Positions 49,819 through 58,020 of a stretch of DNA of 64,000 bases are shown piece after piece. Origin of the DNA: Kordiimonas aquimaris. Its GTDB lineage: Bacteria > Pseudomonadota > Alphaproteobacteria > Sphingomonadales > Kordiimonadaceae. Where the stretch lies: NCBI RefSeq assembly GCF_025574485.1, contig NZ_JAOBPO010000002.1:250501-314500 (forward strand). Direction: 5' to 3'. The position numbers and the translations under genes were made by a program. Each line of letters starts with the position of its first letter. Position 1 is the stretch's first letter. Below the pieces are notes generated by a model. The model had not been told where the DNA came from. It did not search any database and saw only the letters and a program-made list of their open reading frames with translations.

Positions 49819-50549
49819 CAGCTCAACTCTGCAGTAACAGCATGCCGGCGGTGGACCCACATCACCGTTGCCTTCACATCATCAGGTCTGATCGTGCGGT
49901 GCAGGGATGCGTCGGCGTCGTCATTGGCAGCCATGCGGTGATTATCCATATCCTTTGGTAACATGGAAAAGCGAAACTGGGCGTGTTGCGGGTTAGGCGT
50001 TTCCGCCATAGGCATGAGCCAGTGTTCACCGCCAGCAATGACATAACTGCGTGCCACAAGACGACCATTGCCGAGATCAATAATGAAGATAGCACCAGGC
50101 ACCAGCAGTGTGCCGTGTATTTTGGGGTCGCCGGCAATAACCAGAGAGCCTTCACGAATGTCGCGGCTCATGCTGTCATCACCCATGATATAACAAAACA
50201 AACCATCCGCTGTGTCTGCGTCTGGCGGCAAAGGCACTCCTTTGGTGTCACGCGGCGTTGCCGGTTCTACCATGCCGCTTCCGGTCAGCCTGCCCAGCAC
50301 AGGCAGCAGTGGTGCTGTGTTGTCATTGCCTGCATCGCGCAATTTGCCTGCCTTAAGGCTGTTGAGCAATGACTGCAGTGACAGACCAAGCAGAATGGCA
50401 AGGGCTTCAACCTCGTCTACCTGTACTTCGCGCATTCCTTTAATGATGTCGGTCACACGTGGTGGCGGAATAGACAGCGCAGCGGCGACGTCTTTCATCT
50501 TATGGCCTCGCTCTTTCAGGCGGGCTTTTATCCATATTTGTGATCGCAT
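49818..50549 (-). CDS. XRE/S24-like prophage repressor
   Basis: 243 residues from ATG 50549; a TTG at 50600 is in frame but would place an operator inside the gene. HTH: ARLKERGHKMKDVAAALSIP, PPRVTDIIKGMREVQVDEVE. The C-terminal half is LexA/cI-like with GDDSMSRDIREGSLVIAGDP (Ser). The catalytic Lys expected after NGRLVARSY is not present (GGEHWLMP), and no Ala-Gly cleavage pair is evident, so autocleavage may be lost. Divergent from the early gene at 50693 with palindromic operators between. Confidence 0.9.
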   Translation of the reverse strand: MRSQIWIKARLKERGHKMKDVAAALSIPPPRVTDIIKGMREVQVDEVEALAILLGLSLQSLLNSLKAGKLRDAGNDNTAPLLPVLGRLTGSGMVEPATPRDTKGVPLPPDADTADGLFCYIMGDDSMSRDIREGSLVIAGDPKIHGTLLVPGAIFIIDLGNGRLVARSYVIAGGEHWLMPMAETPNPQHAQFRFSMLPKDMDNHRMAANDDADASLHRTIRPDDVKATVMWVHRRHAVTAELS

Positions 50550-50559
50550 ATATAAAATA

Positions 50560-50574
50560 TTACGAATTTTGTAA
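50560..50574. promoter_or_regulatory. Prophage operator, imperfect copy
   Basis: TTACGAATTTTGTAA differs from the TTACG-N5-CGTAA palindrome at one arm position. It sits 11 bp upstream of the repressor ATG, suiting autoregulation. Confidence 0.55.
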
Positions 50575-50607
50575 AAAATAGCAAGCGTTTCTTTTTTCAA
50601 AAAGGGT

Positions 50608-50637
50608 TTGCATAACTTACGATAAACGTAATATTAT
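50608..50637 (+). promoter_or_regulatory. Early rightward promoter with embedded operator
   Basis: TTGCAT (50608-50613) and TATTAT (50632-50637) are spaced by 18 bp. The palindrome TTACGATAAACGTAA (50617-50631) fills the spacer, so repressor binding would block RNA polymerase. It reads toward the DUF1376 gene at 50693. Confidence 0.7.
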
Positions 50638-50692
50638 TATTTCAACCCACCCCAAACGTGCGTGCTGTCCGCACATTATGAGAAAGGCCTGT

Positions 50693-51700
50693 ATGGCTGA
50701 ATTTCCTGCATTGCCACTGTTCACGGATGCTTATCTGGCAGATACGCGGCATCTGACAACTGAAGAACATGGTGCATACCTGTTGTTGTTGATATGTGCG
50801 TGGCGGTCACGTGGGTGCGCACTTAAGGATAATGACAAAACACTGGCGCGAATTGCTGGTCTGTCACCGACGCGGTGGCGACGGATAAAACCTGCGTTGA
50901 TTGACTTTTTTACTGTGGAAGGCGGCCTGTGGCGGCAGAAAAAGCTGACCTCTGTATATGCGGGTGTGTCTATGCGTGTGGCCCGCAACAAGGCAAATGG
51001 TGCGCGTGGCGGGCGTGCAACCAGCAAGGCAAGAAGCCAGCACCGCAAGGCTTCAGTGATACAAGCAGCGCAGCAAACGCATAGCGAAAGTACAAGCGAT
51101 CAGGCGATGGACGTGGCAGCAAAACAAATAGCAGCCAAAACCAAAGCCAAAACAATGCCTGCTGCCGCTGACCTGCAGGATATAAGTAATGACTTTGATC
51201 TGGAGATGTGGCGCGCAGCTGCACGTGCTGTTTGCGGTGACGGCGTGCGTTTGGACGACAGGGTGCTGCATGCCTGGCACGATGCAGGTGTGGATATGCA
51301 TGCTGATATGTCACCGACAGTTCAGGCTGTGATGACGCGCGAGGTGGCTCGAACGGGCAAACCGCCGCGCATGCTGGCTTATTTTCGGGCTGCAGTGCTT
51401 GAGGCTATGTATGAGCGCGTGCAGGACAATGCAGCCGCGCGGGCATTGTTGGCTTGTGAGCATCGCAAAATACCATTTGATCCTGTAAATGTTGACCACT
51501 GGCATCAATTGCTCGGCGACGCAGCAAGCCGGTTTCGTGGTGATTATATGGCGCAGCACTGGTTTATTGATCGGGACCATCCGGTGTTTTTACCAGCCGA
51601 GCTTGGGCCGAACCCGCGCTTGTCCTGCACCAGCCATATACCTGCCGAAATATACAGTGCCTATGCTGCATCGTGGGGATGGCTGCGTGCAGATATCTAA
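50693..51700 (+). CDS. DUF1376 domain phage protein (replication-related)
   Basis: 335 residues from ATG 50693 (AAAGG upstream; an ATG at 50678 is in frame). MAEFPALPLFTDAYLADTRH, LTTEEHGAYLLLLICAWRSR and RIAGLSPTRWRRIKPALIDF are DUF1376, which is found near DnaA/DnaT-like replication starters in prophages. A basic linker (KANGARGGRATSKARSQHRK) and a distinct C-terminal domain follow. First gene of the early rightward unit. Confidence 0.85.
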   Translation: MAEFPALPLFTDAYLADTRHLTTEEHGAYLLLLICAWRSRGCALKDNDKTLARIAGLSPTRWRRIKPALIDFFTVEGGLWRQKKLTSVYAGVSMRVARNKANGARGGRATSKARSQHRKASVIQAAQQTHSESTSDQAMDVAAKQIAAKTKAKTMPAAADLQDISNDFDLEMWRAAARAVCGDGVRLDDRVLHAWHDAGVDMHADMSPTVQAVMTREVARTGKPPRMLAYFRAAVLEAMYERVQDNAAARALLACEHRKIPFDPVNVDHWHQLLGDAASRFRGDYMAQHWFIDRDHPVFLPAELGPNPRLSCTSHIPAEIYSAYAASWGWLRADI

Positions 51701-51740
51701 AGACACAACGACCCTCAATGATAACAAAAGGAAAGCCAAC

Positions 51741-52232
51741 ATGGTTCACATTAGTATGCCCAGCGCAGAAAGCCGGCAAAATTTCGGCGATGAAGGTGAC
51801 CGCCTCGCCGATATGACAGCAACGGTAGAACGACGTCTTGTCAGTGCCACATGGACGCTACGCCGGTTGCCTGACAGGGAGCGTAGTTTTATGCGGATGC
51901 GTACCATGATGTGGCCGGAGGGTGCGCAAACACCAGGCACATATGCACCCGCTGGCATGAGCTATATGCAGGCGCGGCGCCGTATACGCATTGAGCCACA
52001 AGAAATTGATGCGATGCAGCCTGCACTTGATATGTTGCCATTGCTGCCAGATGTGGCAGATCGGCAAATATTATTTTGGGCAGCGTGGCATCAGGACGGT
52101 GAAGTCTCTGCAAAAATTCCCTGGGCCAAAGTGAGGCGCAGTTTGGGTGCTGACCTCTCACGTTGGACATTGAAGCGCCGCAACGATAACGGCCTGAAGT
52201 GGCTCGCACAAATTGTGTTGGCGCAGGCATAA
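51741..52232 (+). CDS. DUF6362-like phage protein
   Basis: 163 residues from ATG 51741 (AAAAGGAAAG upstream); the open frame reaches 51489 inside the previous gene and that part is a shadow. VERRLVSATWTLRRLPDRER, MSYMQARRRIRIEPQEIDAM, QILFWAAWHQDGEVSAKIPW and AKVRRSLGADLSRWTLKRR give a helical, HTH-like protein, matching the small DUF6362-type proteins of alphaproteobacterial phages. It may regulate late genes; unproven. Confidence 0.8.
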   Translation: MVHISMPSAESRQNFGDEGDRLADMTATVERRLVSATWTLRRLPDRERSFMRMRTMMWPEGAQTPGTYAPAGMSYMQARRRIRIEPQEIDAMQPALDMLPLLPDVADRQILFWAAWHQDGEVSAKIPWAKVRRSLGADLSRWTLKRRNDNGLKWLAQIVLAQA

Positions 52233-52367
52233 TTGCAGGGGAGTGTGCGGGATGTGTTTCCCTTAAAAGTATAAAAAGAGAGTACTATTAGCGTAAAAAG
52301 TGCACAAGTACTTGCGCGCGAGAAAAGTGTCCCATAAAGTTACAGTATTGGGGAGATAGATACGCTA

Positions 52368-52916
52368 ATGAGCTTAACCCAGAACGATTATCTGACTTTC
52401 CTGCAATACTGGAAGCAGACATGCGAAGCCAGTGATGGAAAAATTGCCGAGAGGCACTTGTTTAGGCCTAGTGGCATTGCTTACTTGTTGCCCCATGTTT
52501 TCCTACTTGAGGTTATTCCGCCTGAAATGCTGGAAGTGCGCATTGCGGGAACCGCACTTGATATGTTGTCTGCCAAAACGCTCACAGGTAATAATTTTCT
52601 GGATGTTTGCCCACCGCATGAGCGCGACATATACTGGGATGTGATGCAGGAGATACTGCGCGTGCCATGTGGCTCAATGATAACGCGTGAAGTGACGTTT
52701 CGTGATGATCAGACATACACAATGAAAAGCCTGAAATTCCCGCTGATAGACAAGAGCGCAGGCCGCCAGTTTATTGTTGGTTTGTTGGGGATTACCAATC
52801 TGGACCAGACAATGCCGCGGCCCAAAGGCGGCGCGGCGCGGTCAAAAATTACCGATCAGCATTATGTGGATGTTGGGTACGGTGCGCCGCAGTCTCACTC
52901 TACGACAACAGAATAA
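52368..52916 (+). CDS. PAS_5-type domain protein
   Basis: 182 residues. DYLTFLQYWKQTCEASDGKI, RHLFRPSGIAYLLPHVFLLE, VRIAGTALDMLSAKTLTGNN and FLDVCPPHERDIYWDVMQEI match the alphaproteobacterial PAS_5 (PF07310) family, of unknown role. It lies between phage early genes and the head operon; whether it belongs to the phage or to the host is unclear. Confidence 0.82.
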   Translation: MSLTQNDYLTFLQYWKQTCEASDGKIAERHLFRPSGIAYLLPHVFLLEVIPPEMLEVRIAGTALDMLSAKTLTGNNFLDVCPPHERDIYWDVMQEILRVPCGSMITREVTFRDDQTYTMKSLKFPLIDKSAGRQFIVGLLGITNLDQTMPRPKGGAARSKITDQHYVDVGYGAPQSHSTTTE

Positions 52917-52954
52917 CCATGCATGTTAGCGCAATGAAGTGATGCAGCTGCAGG

Positions 52955-53071
52955 CTAGCTAGCCGCCATGCTCCAGTAGAACGCCCCACCGATAACAACA
53001 AAAAAACTAATAAGCCCAAGCCAGCAAGCAATGCCGTGGCTATATTTTGCATTTGCGCAATCATGTTGCAT
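52955..53071 (-). CDS. 38-residue single-pass membrane peptide
   Basis: ATG at 53071 with GGGAG upstream. Encodes MQHDCANAKYSHGIACWLGL followed by ISFFVVIGGAFYWSMAAS, with one membrane helix. No family recognised. Clean ribosome site and helix support a real small protein on the strand opposite the head genes. Confidence 0.5.
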   Translation of the reverse strand: MQHDCANAKYSHGIACWLGLISFFVVIGGAFYWSMAAS

Positions 53072-53248
53072 AAGCGTGGTCTCCCGAACCAATTAACTTA
53101 TGAAGCCCCCTGTGTGGCGCTATTTTTATCGTCTCTGTTGTGTGTTGGCTAGTAAAAAATTAATGATTACCGAGTAAACTAATGCTTTGGTATTCAGTGT
53201 TGTCTCGACACAAAAATTCTAAACCATTATGGCGACGACCCTTTTTCG

Positions 53249-53390
53249 ATCCTGACTAAACGACCAGGATTAGACTCAAATTTAAATAAAAAAATACTTG
53301 CCTCGCTGCAGACTTTGAGGCAAAGTCGTAGTAGCCATAGTGACTGAATTAGCTCGCTCTCGGGACAAAATCTCGGAGCGGGCTTTTTCT
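53249..53390 (+). ncRNA. Candidate small RNA with three hairpins and terminator
   Basis: Stems: ATCCTG/CAGGAT (53249-53270), TTGCCTC/GAGGCAA (53298-53323), and AGCTCGCTC/GAGCGGGCT (53351-53384) followed by TTTTTCTTTG. No ORF of coding quality crosses it. The promoter is unclear (TTGTCT/CATTAT near 53200-53230, 19-bp spacing). Confidence 0.35.
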
Positions 53391-53668
53391 TTGTGCGAAG
53401 TTCACAAGCAAAGTAATGATGATTTTTAGTCAAATACTGGTGAGCACCCCCAAAGCGCGATATCATCATTGGATGATATTTAAACGATTGCATTTTACAA
53501 CTAAATTTTATGGTCTGGTGTAATTTTATTTATGCAGCTTGTGGAGATTGTTTTGCTGCGTGCTGCTGTCGTGGTCGTTGTATGGGTCAGAGGGTGCGAA
53601 AGAAATTCACTTAAATTAGGTGAAACATCAATGGTTCTGCCACATTAGTAATGGCGATGTAAAATAAT

Positions 53669-53683
53669 TTACGAAAAACGTAA
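53669..53683. promoter_or_regulatory. Prophage operator copy upstream of the head operon
   Basis: TTACGAAAAACGTAA, identical to 48830, 163 bp upstream of the small terminase gene. No strong -35/-10 around it. It suggests direct repressor control of late genes. Confidence 0.65.
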
Positions 53684-53751
53684 AAATAGCTTGCACCCAA
53701 ACCCATATTGATGCACCATATGTACAGTCACATTGAGAAAGTGTGTCGAGC

Positions 53752-53792
53752 CGCCGCAAAGACCTCGCAAGAGAAACTTCTGCGGCGTTTTT
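53752..53792 (+). terminator. Terminator-like hairpin in the head operon leader
   Basis: CGCCGCA and TGCGGCG (7 bp, 22-nt loop) followed by TTTTTATT, between the operator at 53669 and the small terminase gene. Late transcription may have to pass this hairpin. Confidence 0.55.
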
Positions 53793-53831
53793 ATTGGGGC
53801 ACAAATAAATAGTTATTAGGGTGTAAGGCAT

Positions 53832-54347
53832 ATGGATCCGCTGCAGTCAGCGAAGGCAGACCAACAGGATTTTTCACATGCGCAAGAGATGCGTGCATTT
53901 ACACCAGAACAACAAACATTTTTGCAGTCGCTGACAAGTGGTTGCTCTGTCCGGCAAGCAGCTGAAGCTGCGGGTGTGCCGCATGATGTGCCGCATAGCT
54001 GGCGCGAACGCGATACGATTTTTGCTACAGCATGGGTGATAGCCGAGGAGGCTGGCACTGACATCATTGAAGAAGAGGCCTTCCGGCGCGCCGTTAACGG
54101 TGTGCAAAAACCTGTTTATCGCTCCGGCGAGGTTGTTGGCCATGTGGCCGATTATTCAGACACGATGCTGATGTTTCTGCTGAAAGCCCGTAGGCCAGAC
54201 CGCTACGGCGCGACATCTGCGAGCAGTAAAACTGCCAAACAAGGCGCGGGCACTGACCAGCTGAACCTTAAAGGAACACGCGATGCGCTTATCAGCAAAT
54301 TCATTGCGGTCCATGACACATGCAAACAGACGCCTGTTTCTGAATAG
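53832..54347 (+). CDS. Phage terminase small subunit-like protein
   Basis: 171 residues. HTH-type start (FLQSLTSGCSVRQAAEAAGV) and DYSDTMLMFLLKARRPDRYG, a segment found in many small terminases/phage HTH proteins. It should recognise phage DNA ends and load the large terminase. Its 3' end overlaps the large subunit gene. Confidence 0.85.
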   Translation: MDPLQSAKADQQDFSHAQEMRAFTPEQQTFLQSLTSGCSVRQAAEAAGVPHDVPHSWRERDTIFATAWVIAEEAGTDIIEEEAFRRAVNGVQKPVYRSGEVVGHVADYSDTMLMFLLKARRPDRYGATSASSKTAKQGAGTDQLNLKGTRDALISKFIAVHDTCKQTPVSE

Positions 54348-55593
54348 CCTGACCGACGAAGAAGCTGCTGTATTATCATATGACTGGAATTTTTGGTCGC
54401 GGCCAAATCAGCGGGCACCAAAAGGGGCATGGTCCACTTGGTTGATGCTGGCAGGGCGCGGGTTTGGTAAAACGCGTGCGGGTAGCGAATGGGTGCGCAG
54501 TCTTGTTGAAGGCGGAAAAGCCCAGCGTATAGCGCTGGTTGCGCCCACACTGCATGATGCCCGCGCAGTGATGGTTGAAGGCGACAGCGGCTTGCTCGCT
54601 GTTTGTCCGCCGTGGTTCAAGCCCAAATTTGAACCATCAAAGCGCACACTCACGTGGCCAAACGGTGCTATTGCAACCCTGTTTAGTGCGGAAGAGCCCG
54701 AGCGCCTGCGCGGACCGCAACATGACGCCGCCTGGTGCGACGAACTATGCGCCTGGAAACAGGCTGACATGACCTATGATATGCTGTTGTTTGGCCTGCG
54801 CCTTGGTCGTAAACCACGCACACTTGTTACTACAACACCGCGGCCGGTGCCGTTGTTGAAACGGCTGACAGCAGACAAGAAAACCGCCATTACCAAAGGC
54901 AGCACATTTGATAATTTGAAAAATCTGGCACCCAGCTTTCGGCGTGACATTGTTGCGCGGTACAGTGGCACACGCCTTGGTCGTCAGGAACTGATGGCTG
55001 AGTTGCTAGAAGACACGCCCGGCGCGCTTTGGCTGCGTGGCACTATCGAAGATGCACGCACTGAGACACATCCACCGCTTACACGCATTGTTGTGGCAGT
55101 GGATCCACCCGCCAGTATGGGGGAGAATGCAGATGAATGCGGCATTGTTGCCGCTGGCATTTCAGCAAACGGCACAGCATATGTATTGGATGACCAAAGC
55201 ATGCAGGGCCTCAGCCCGAACGGCTGGGCTTCACGCGCTGCCGCACTTTACCACACACTTGAAGCTGACCGTTTGGTAGCTGAGGTGAATATGGGCGGCG
55301 CAATGGTTGAAACGATTATCCGTGAGATAGACCCGACCATTGCATACCGCGGTGTGCACGCATCGCGCGGTAAAATCGCTCGCGCTGAACCTGTTGCTGC
55401 GCTGTATGAACAGGGGCGGGTTAAGCATTACGGCACGTTCCCGCAGCTTGAAGACCAGATGTGCAACTACACAGGCACATACACAGGCGCACGACAAACA
55501 TGTGCCAGCCCTGACCGGATGGATGCGTTGGTTTGGGCGCTGACCGAACTGATGTTGGGCCGTAAAAATTCACCTAATATAAGGACTCTTTGA
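54283..55593 (+). CDS. Phage terminase large subunit (GTA/HK97-like)
   Basis: 436 residues from 54283 (an ATG at 54316 is an alternative). Walker A in LAGRGFGKTRAGSEWVR (residues 57-73), Walker B in DAAWCDELCAW, and a C-terminal nuclease domain (IVVAVDPPASMGENADECGI; ASPDRMDALVWALTELM). It packages DNA into heads using ATP. Close in pattern to RcGTA-type large terminases. Stop overlaps the portal ATG (TGATG). Confidence 0.93.
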   Translation: MRLSANSLRSMTHANRRLFLNSLTDEEAAVLSYDWNFWSRPNQRAPKGAWSTWLMLAGRGFGKTRAGSEWVRSLVEGGKAQRIALVAPTLHDARAVMVEGDSGLLAVCPPWFKPKFEPSKRTLTWPNGAIATLFSAEEPERLRGPQHDAAWCDELCAWKQADMTYDMLLFGLRLGRKPRTLVTTTPRPVPLLKRLTADKKTAITKGSTFDNLKNLAPSFRRDIVARYSGTRLGRQELMAELLEDTPGALWLRGTIEDARTETHPPLTRIVVAVDPPASMGENADECGIVAAGISANGTAYVLDDQSMQGLSPNGWASRAAALYHTLEADRLVAEVNMGGAMVETIIREIDPTIAYRGVHASRGKIARAEPVAALYEQGRVKHYGTFPQLEDQMCNYTGTYTGARQTCASPDRMDALVWALTELMLGRKNSPNIRTL

Positions 55594-56810
55594 TGGCGTT
55601 ATTCGACAGATTATTTGGTCCTAAACCCGATAAAAACCTTAATGCTGAGCAGGGCAAAAAACGATTTGAGGCCAAGCAGGCAAACAGGCCCATTTGGGCG
55701 CGGGTTGGCCCCGGCAATGCTGTTTCCACGCCGCGGCGCTATGACCGATTGGCGGATGAAGGCTACAGGCAAAATGTTGTTGCATACCGCGCCGTTAATC
55801 TGGTGGCAAAGGCTGTTGCCAGCATTCCGTTTACCTTGATGCGCGGTGACGAGCGGTTAAGCGATCATCCATTACTCGCACTATTGGCGCGCCCCAACCC
55901 GAAGCTGAAAGGCGAGAACTTTCTTTATAACTTTGTTGGCTATTACCTGATTGCAGGCAATGCATATGCAGTGAAGGTTGGGCCTGACGGCGGTATGCCC
56001 AAGGAGCTGTGGCTCTTGCGCCCTGACACCATGCAGGTGGTTGAAGGCACGGACGGCCTGCCTGCCGGTTTCGAGCAACAGTTAGCCGGTAAAAAACAAC
56101 GCTTTGATGCTGACAGTGTGTTGCACCTTAAAACGTTTAATCCGCTGTCCGATTGGTACGGCCTTGCGCCGCTTGAAGCGGCGGCCATGGCGGTTGATGC
56201 GCATAACGAAAGCAGCCGATGGAACCTTGCACTGGTGCAAAACGGCGGTACGCCCTCAGGTGTGCTGTATCAGGACGAGGCAGACGCACCACTTACTGAC
56301 GCGCAGTTTGACAAACTGAAATCGGAAATTGAGAACCAGTATACAGGTGCCGTGAATGCAGGCCGGCCACTTCTGCTCGAGGGTGGCCTTAAGTGGCAGG
56401 ACATGGGGTTAAGTCCCAAGGATATGGACTGGGCATCTGCCAAAAACATGAGCGCCCGCGAAATCGCACTTGCGTTTGGTGTGCCTCCGCAAATGATGGG
56501 GGTGCCTGATGCACAAACTTATGCGAACTACGCAGAAGCGCGGCAAAGCCTGTGGGAAGACACAATCATTCCGCTGGCACAAGACATAGCGCAGGAATTG
56601 ACCAATTGGCTGGTGCCTGACTTCAATGGCGGAACACGCGCCTTGCAAACGTCTGCAAGACGAGATGACAAGCAACAATTAAAGCTAACACTGGACCTCG
56701 ATGATGTACCGGCCCTTAGCGCCAAACGTGCCGCAAAGTTTGACCGTATCGCAAACGCTGCGTTCCTCAGTGACGAGGAAAAACGCACGGTACTTGGGTT
56801 CGGGAAATAA
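55593..56810 (+). CDS. HK97-family portal protein
   Basis: 405 residues from ATG 55593, overlapping the terminase stop. MALFDRLFGPKP start, AYRAVNLVAKAVASIPFTLM, LLARPNPKLKGENFLYNFVG, AREIALAFGVPPQMMGVPDA and QTYANYAEARQSLWEDTIIP are portal signatures. It forms the DNA entry ring. In GTA/HK97 clusters the prohead protease follows directly; here three unrelated small genes intervene. Confidence 0.93.
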   Translation: MALFDRLFGPKPDKNLNAEQGKKRFEAKQANRPIWARVGPGNAVSTPRRYDRLADEGYRQNVVAYRAVNLVAKAVASIPFTLMRGDERLSDHPLLALLARPNPKLKGENFLYNFVGYYLIAGNAYAVKVGPDGGMPKELWLLRPDTMQVVEGTDGLPAGFEQQLAGKKQRFDADSVLHLKTFNPLSDWYGLAPLEAAAMAVDAHNESSRWNLALVQNGGTPSGVLYQDEADAPLTDAQFDKLKSEIENQYTGAVNAGRPLLLEGGLKWQDMGLSPKDMDWASAKNMSAREIALAFGVPPQMMGVPDAQTYANYAEARQSLWEDTIIPLAQDIAQELTNWLVPDFNGGTRALQTSARRDDKQQLKLTLDLDDVPALSAKRAAKFDRIANAAFLSDEEKRTVLGFGK

Positions 56811-56871
56811 AGATAGTGTATTTGAAAAACTATTGAAAACGCGATATTCATGAATCCATTCACTTGGAGGC

Positions 56872-57141
56872 ATGAACATGTTGAGTAAAACAGAAAAACA
56901 AAAGATTGCGGATTTTTTAAATAAACGAGCACCTAACGGAGGTATATGTAAAGAATGTGGCTCTAATAAAATGTCTATCGCTGACCATATTGTACAACCA
57001 ATTATAGCTAATGAAGGTGGGCTAACAATAGGAGGACCTTCGTATCCTCAAGTCATGGTTGTTTGCAATAATTGTGGTTCCACTAGGTACTTTAATGCCG
57101 TTGTAATGGGCTTATTAGAGGTGGAGGCGACCGATGACTGA
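56872..57141 (+). CDS. Small zinc-ribbon-like protein inserted after portal
   Basis: 89 residues, GGAGG upstream. Two CxxC knuckles (GICKECGSNK and VVCNNCGSTRYF) suggest a Zn ribbon. Strongly AT-rich compared with phage head genes. Overlaps the next gene by 8 bp. No family assigned; likely cargo (moron). Confidence 0.8.
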   Translation: MNMLSKTEKQKIADFLNKRAPNGGICKECGSNKMSIADHIVQPIIANEGGLTIGGPSYPQVMVVCNNCGSTRYFNAVVMGLLEVEATDD

Positions 57142-57526
57142 TAAAGAAAATAACGATACTGTTCCACAGCTAACGGCTGATCCGCAATCTGGCTTTGATG
57201 GTTCCACAGTAAAACCACTTTATGTTGAGAGGAAACCTACGGTGTATGGGGTAATGGAATCAGAACTAGAAAACCTTACGGCATGGAACTTTATCTCGAA
57301 TATTAGTTTTTCTGTAGGATCGTTTTTTCTCTCTATTTTTATTGCACTCAATATTGAATTTGTAGGTGCTGAGCCAATGGACGCATTGGCTAGTTCATTT
57401 ATTACATGGATGAAATGGGCGAGCGGAATTTTAGTTATAGTGTCTTGGTGTTTAGGTATATATTTTTGGTTCAGAAGAAAAAATCAAATTTCTATAATCA
57501 AAAGAGAAAGCAAGATATCGAATTAG
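57134..57526 (+). CDS. Small two-helix membrane protein inserted after portal
   Basis: 130 residues, overlapped with the zinc-ribbon gene. N-terminal 55 residues soluble, then two membrane helices (FSVGSFFLSIFIALNIEFVG; WASGILVIVSWCLGIYFWF) and a basic tail. AT-rich. The pair looks like a two-gene cargo cassette, for example an effector/sensor with a membrane partner; function not known. Confidence 0.78.
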   Translation: MTDKENNDTVPQLTADPQSGFDGSTVKPLYVERKPTVYGVMESELENLTAWNFISNISFSVGSFFLSIFIALNIEFVGAEPMDALASSFITWMKWASGILVIVSWCLGIYFWFRRKNQISIIKRESKISN

Positions 57527-57859
57527 TTAACCCCCACCGGGTCTTAGCTTGTAAGCGATCCAAAGGCATCCAATGGTGATGCCAAGCACGACAGTGCCAA
57601 TCATTTTAAACAGGAAAATTGTCTCATCAACTTTGACAGGGTCCGTGTGCTCCAACGCAAGGCCTTGGCCCGCCGCGAAGGTGCCAACCCCAAGAACACC
57701 AAACAGGATAGACAACAGCAGCGCGGTGAACGACAGCCAGAAACGATATTTGTCGTTAGAGGGTGCGGAGGCCACCTGATCAGAATTCGCCTGAGTAGCG
57801 TTTATCAGAGTATTTTCCGCCTGAGCAGTTTCCCCTGTGGTTGGGGTTAGCTGTGCCAT
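57527..57859 (-). CDS. Opposite-strand two-helix membrane protein
   Basis: 110 residues on the minus strand, its stop abutting the stop of the 57134 gene. Soluble N-terminus, then helices FWLSFTALLLSILFGVLGVG and TIFLFKMIGTVVLGITIGCL. Being antiparallel to the head genes, it needs its own promoter (57860-58020) and may be expressed in the lysogen. Confidence 0.7.
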   Translation of the reverse strand: MAQLTPTTGETAQAENTLINATQANSDQVASAPSNDKYRFWLSFTALLLSILFGVLGVGTFAAGQGLALEHTDPVKVDETIFLFKMIGTVVLGITIGCLWIAYKLRPGGG

Positions 57860-58020
57860 GTCGGCAGTTGGCGGCGGTGCGGTTATTTCGGTGTGTGATG
57901 GTATGTCGTGTAATCCTTGTTTTTATAGTTTGCTGTTTTAACAGGTGCCTAAAACACTGTCCAGCAGGCGCGCGGTAACCCGCAACACCTTAAATCATCT
58001 TTAATCCAAAGGAATAGCCA

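Larger units (their letters stand above)
52917..53831. other. 915-bp region before the head operon
   Basis: Holds the 38-residue ORF (52955), a three-hairpin structure ending in a terminator (53249-53390), an operator copy (53669) and a second terminator-like hairpin (53752). An 88-codon minus frame at 53227-53493 crosses the hairpins and is not supported. Confidence 0.6.

Noticed and set aside
53227-53493. 88-codon minus frame upstream of the head operon
   Set aside because: Runs through three hairpins and a terminator, with no ribosome site.
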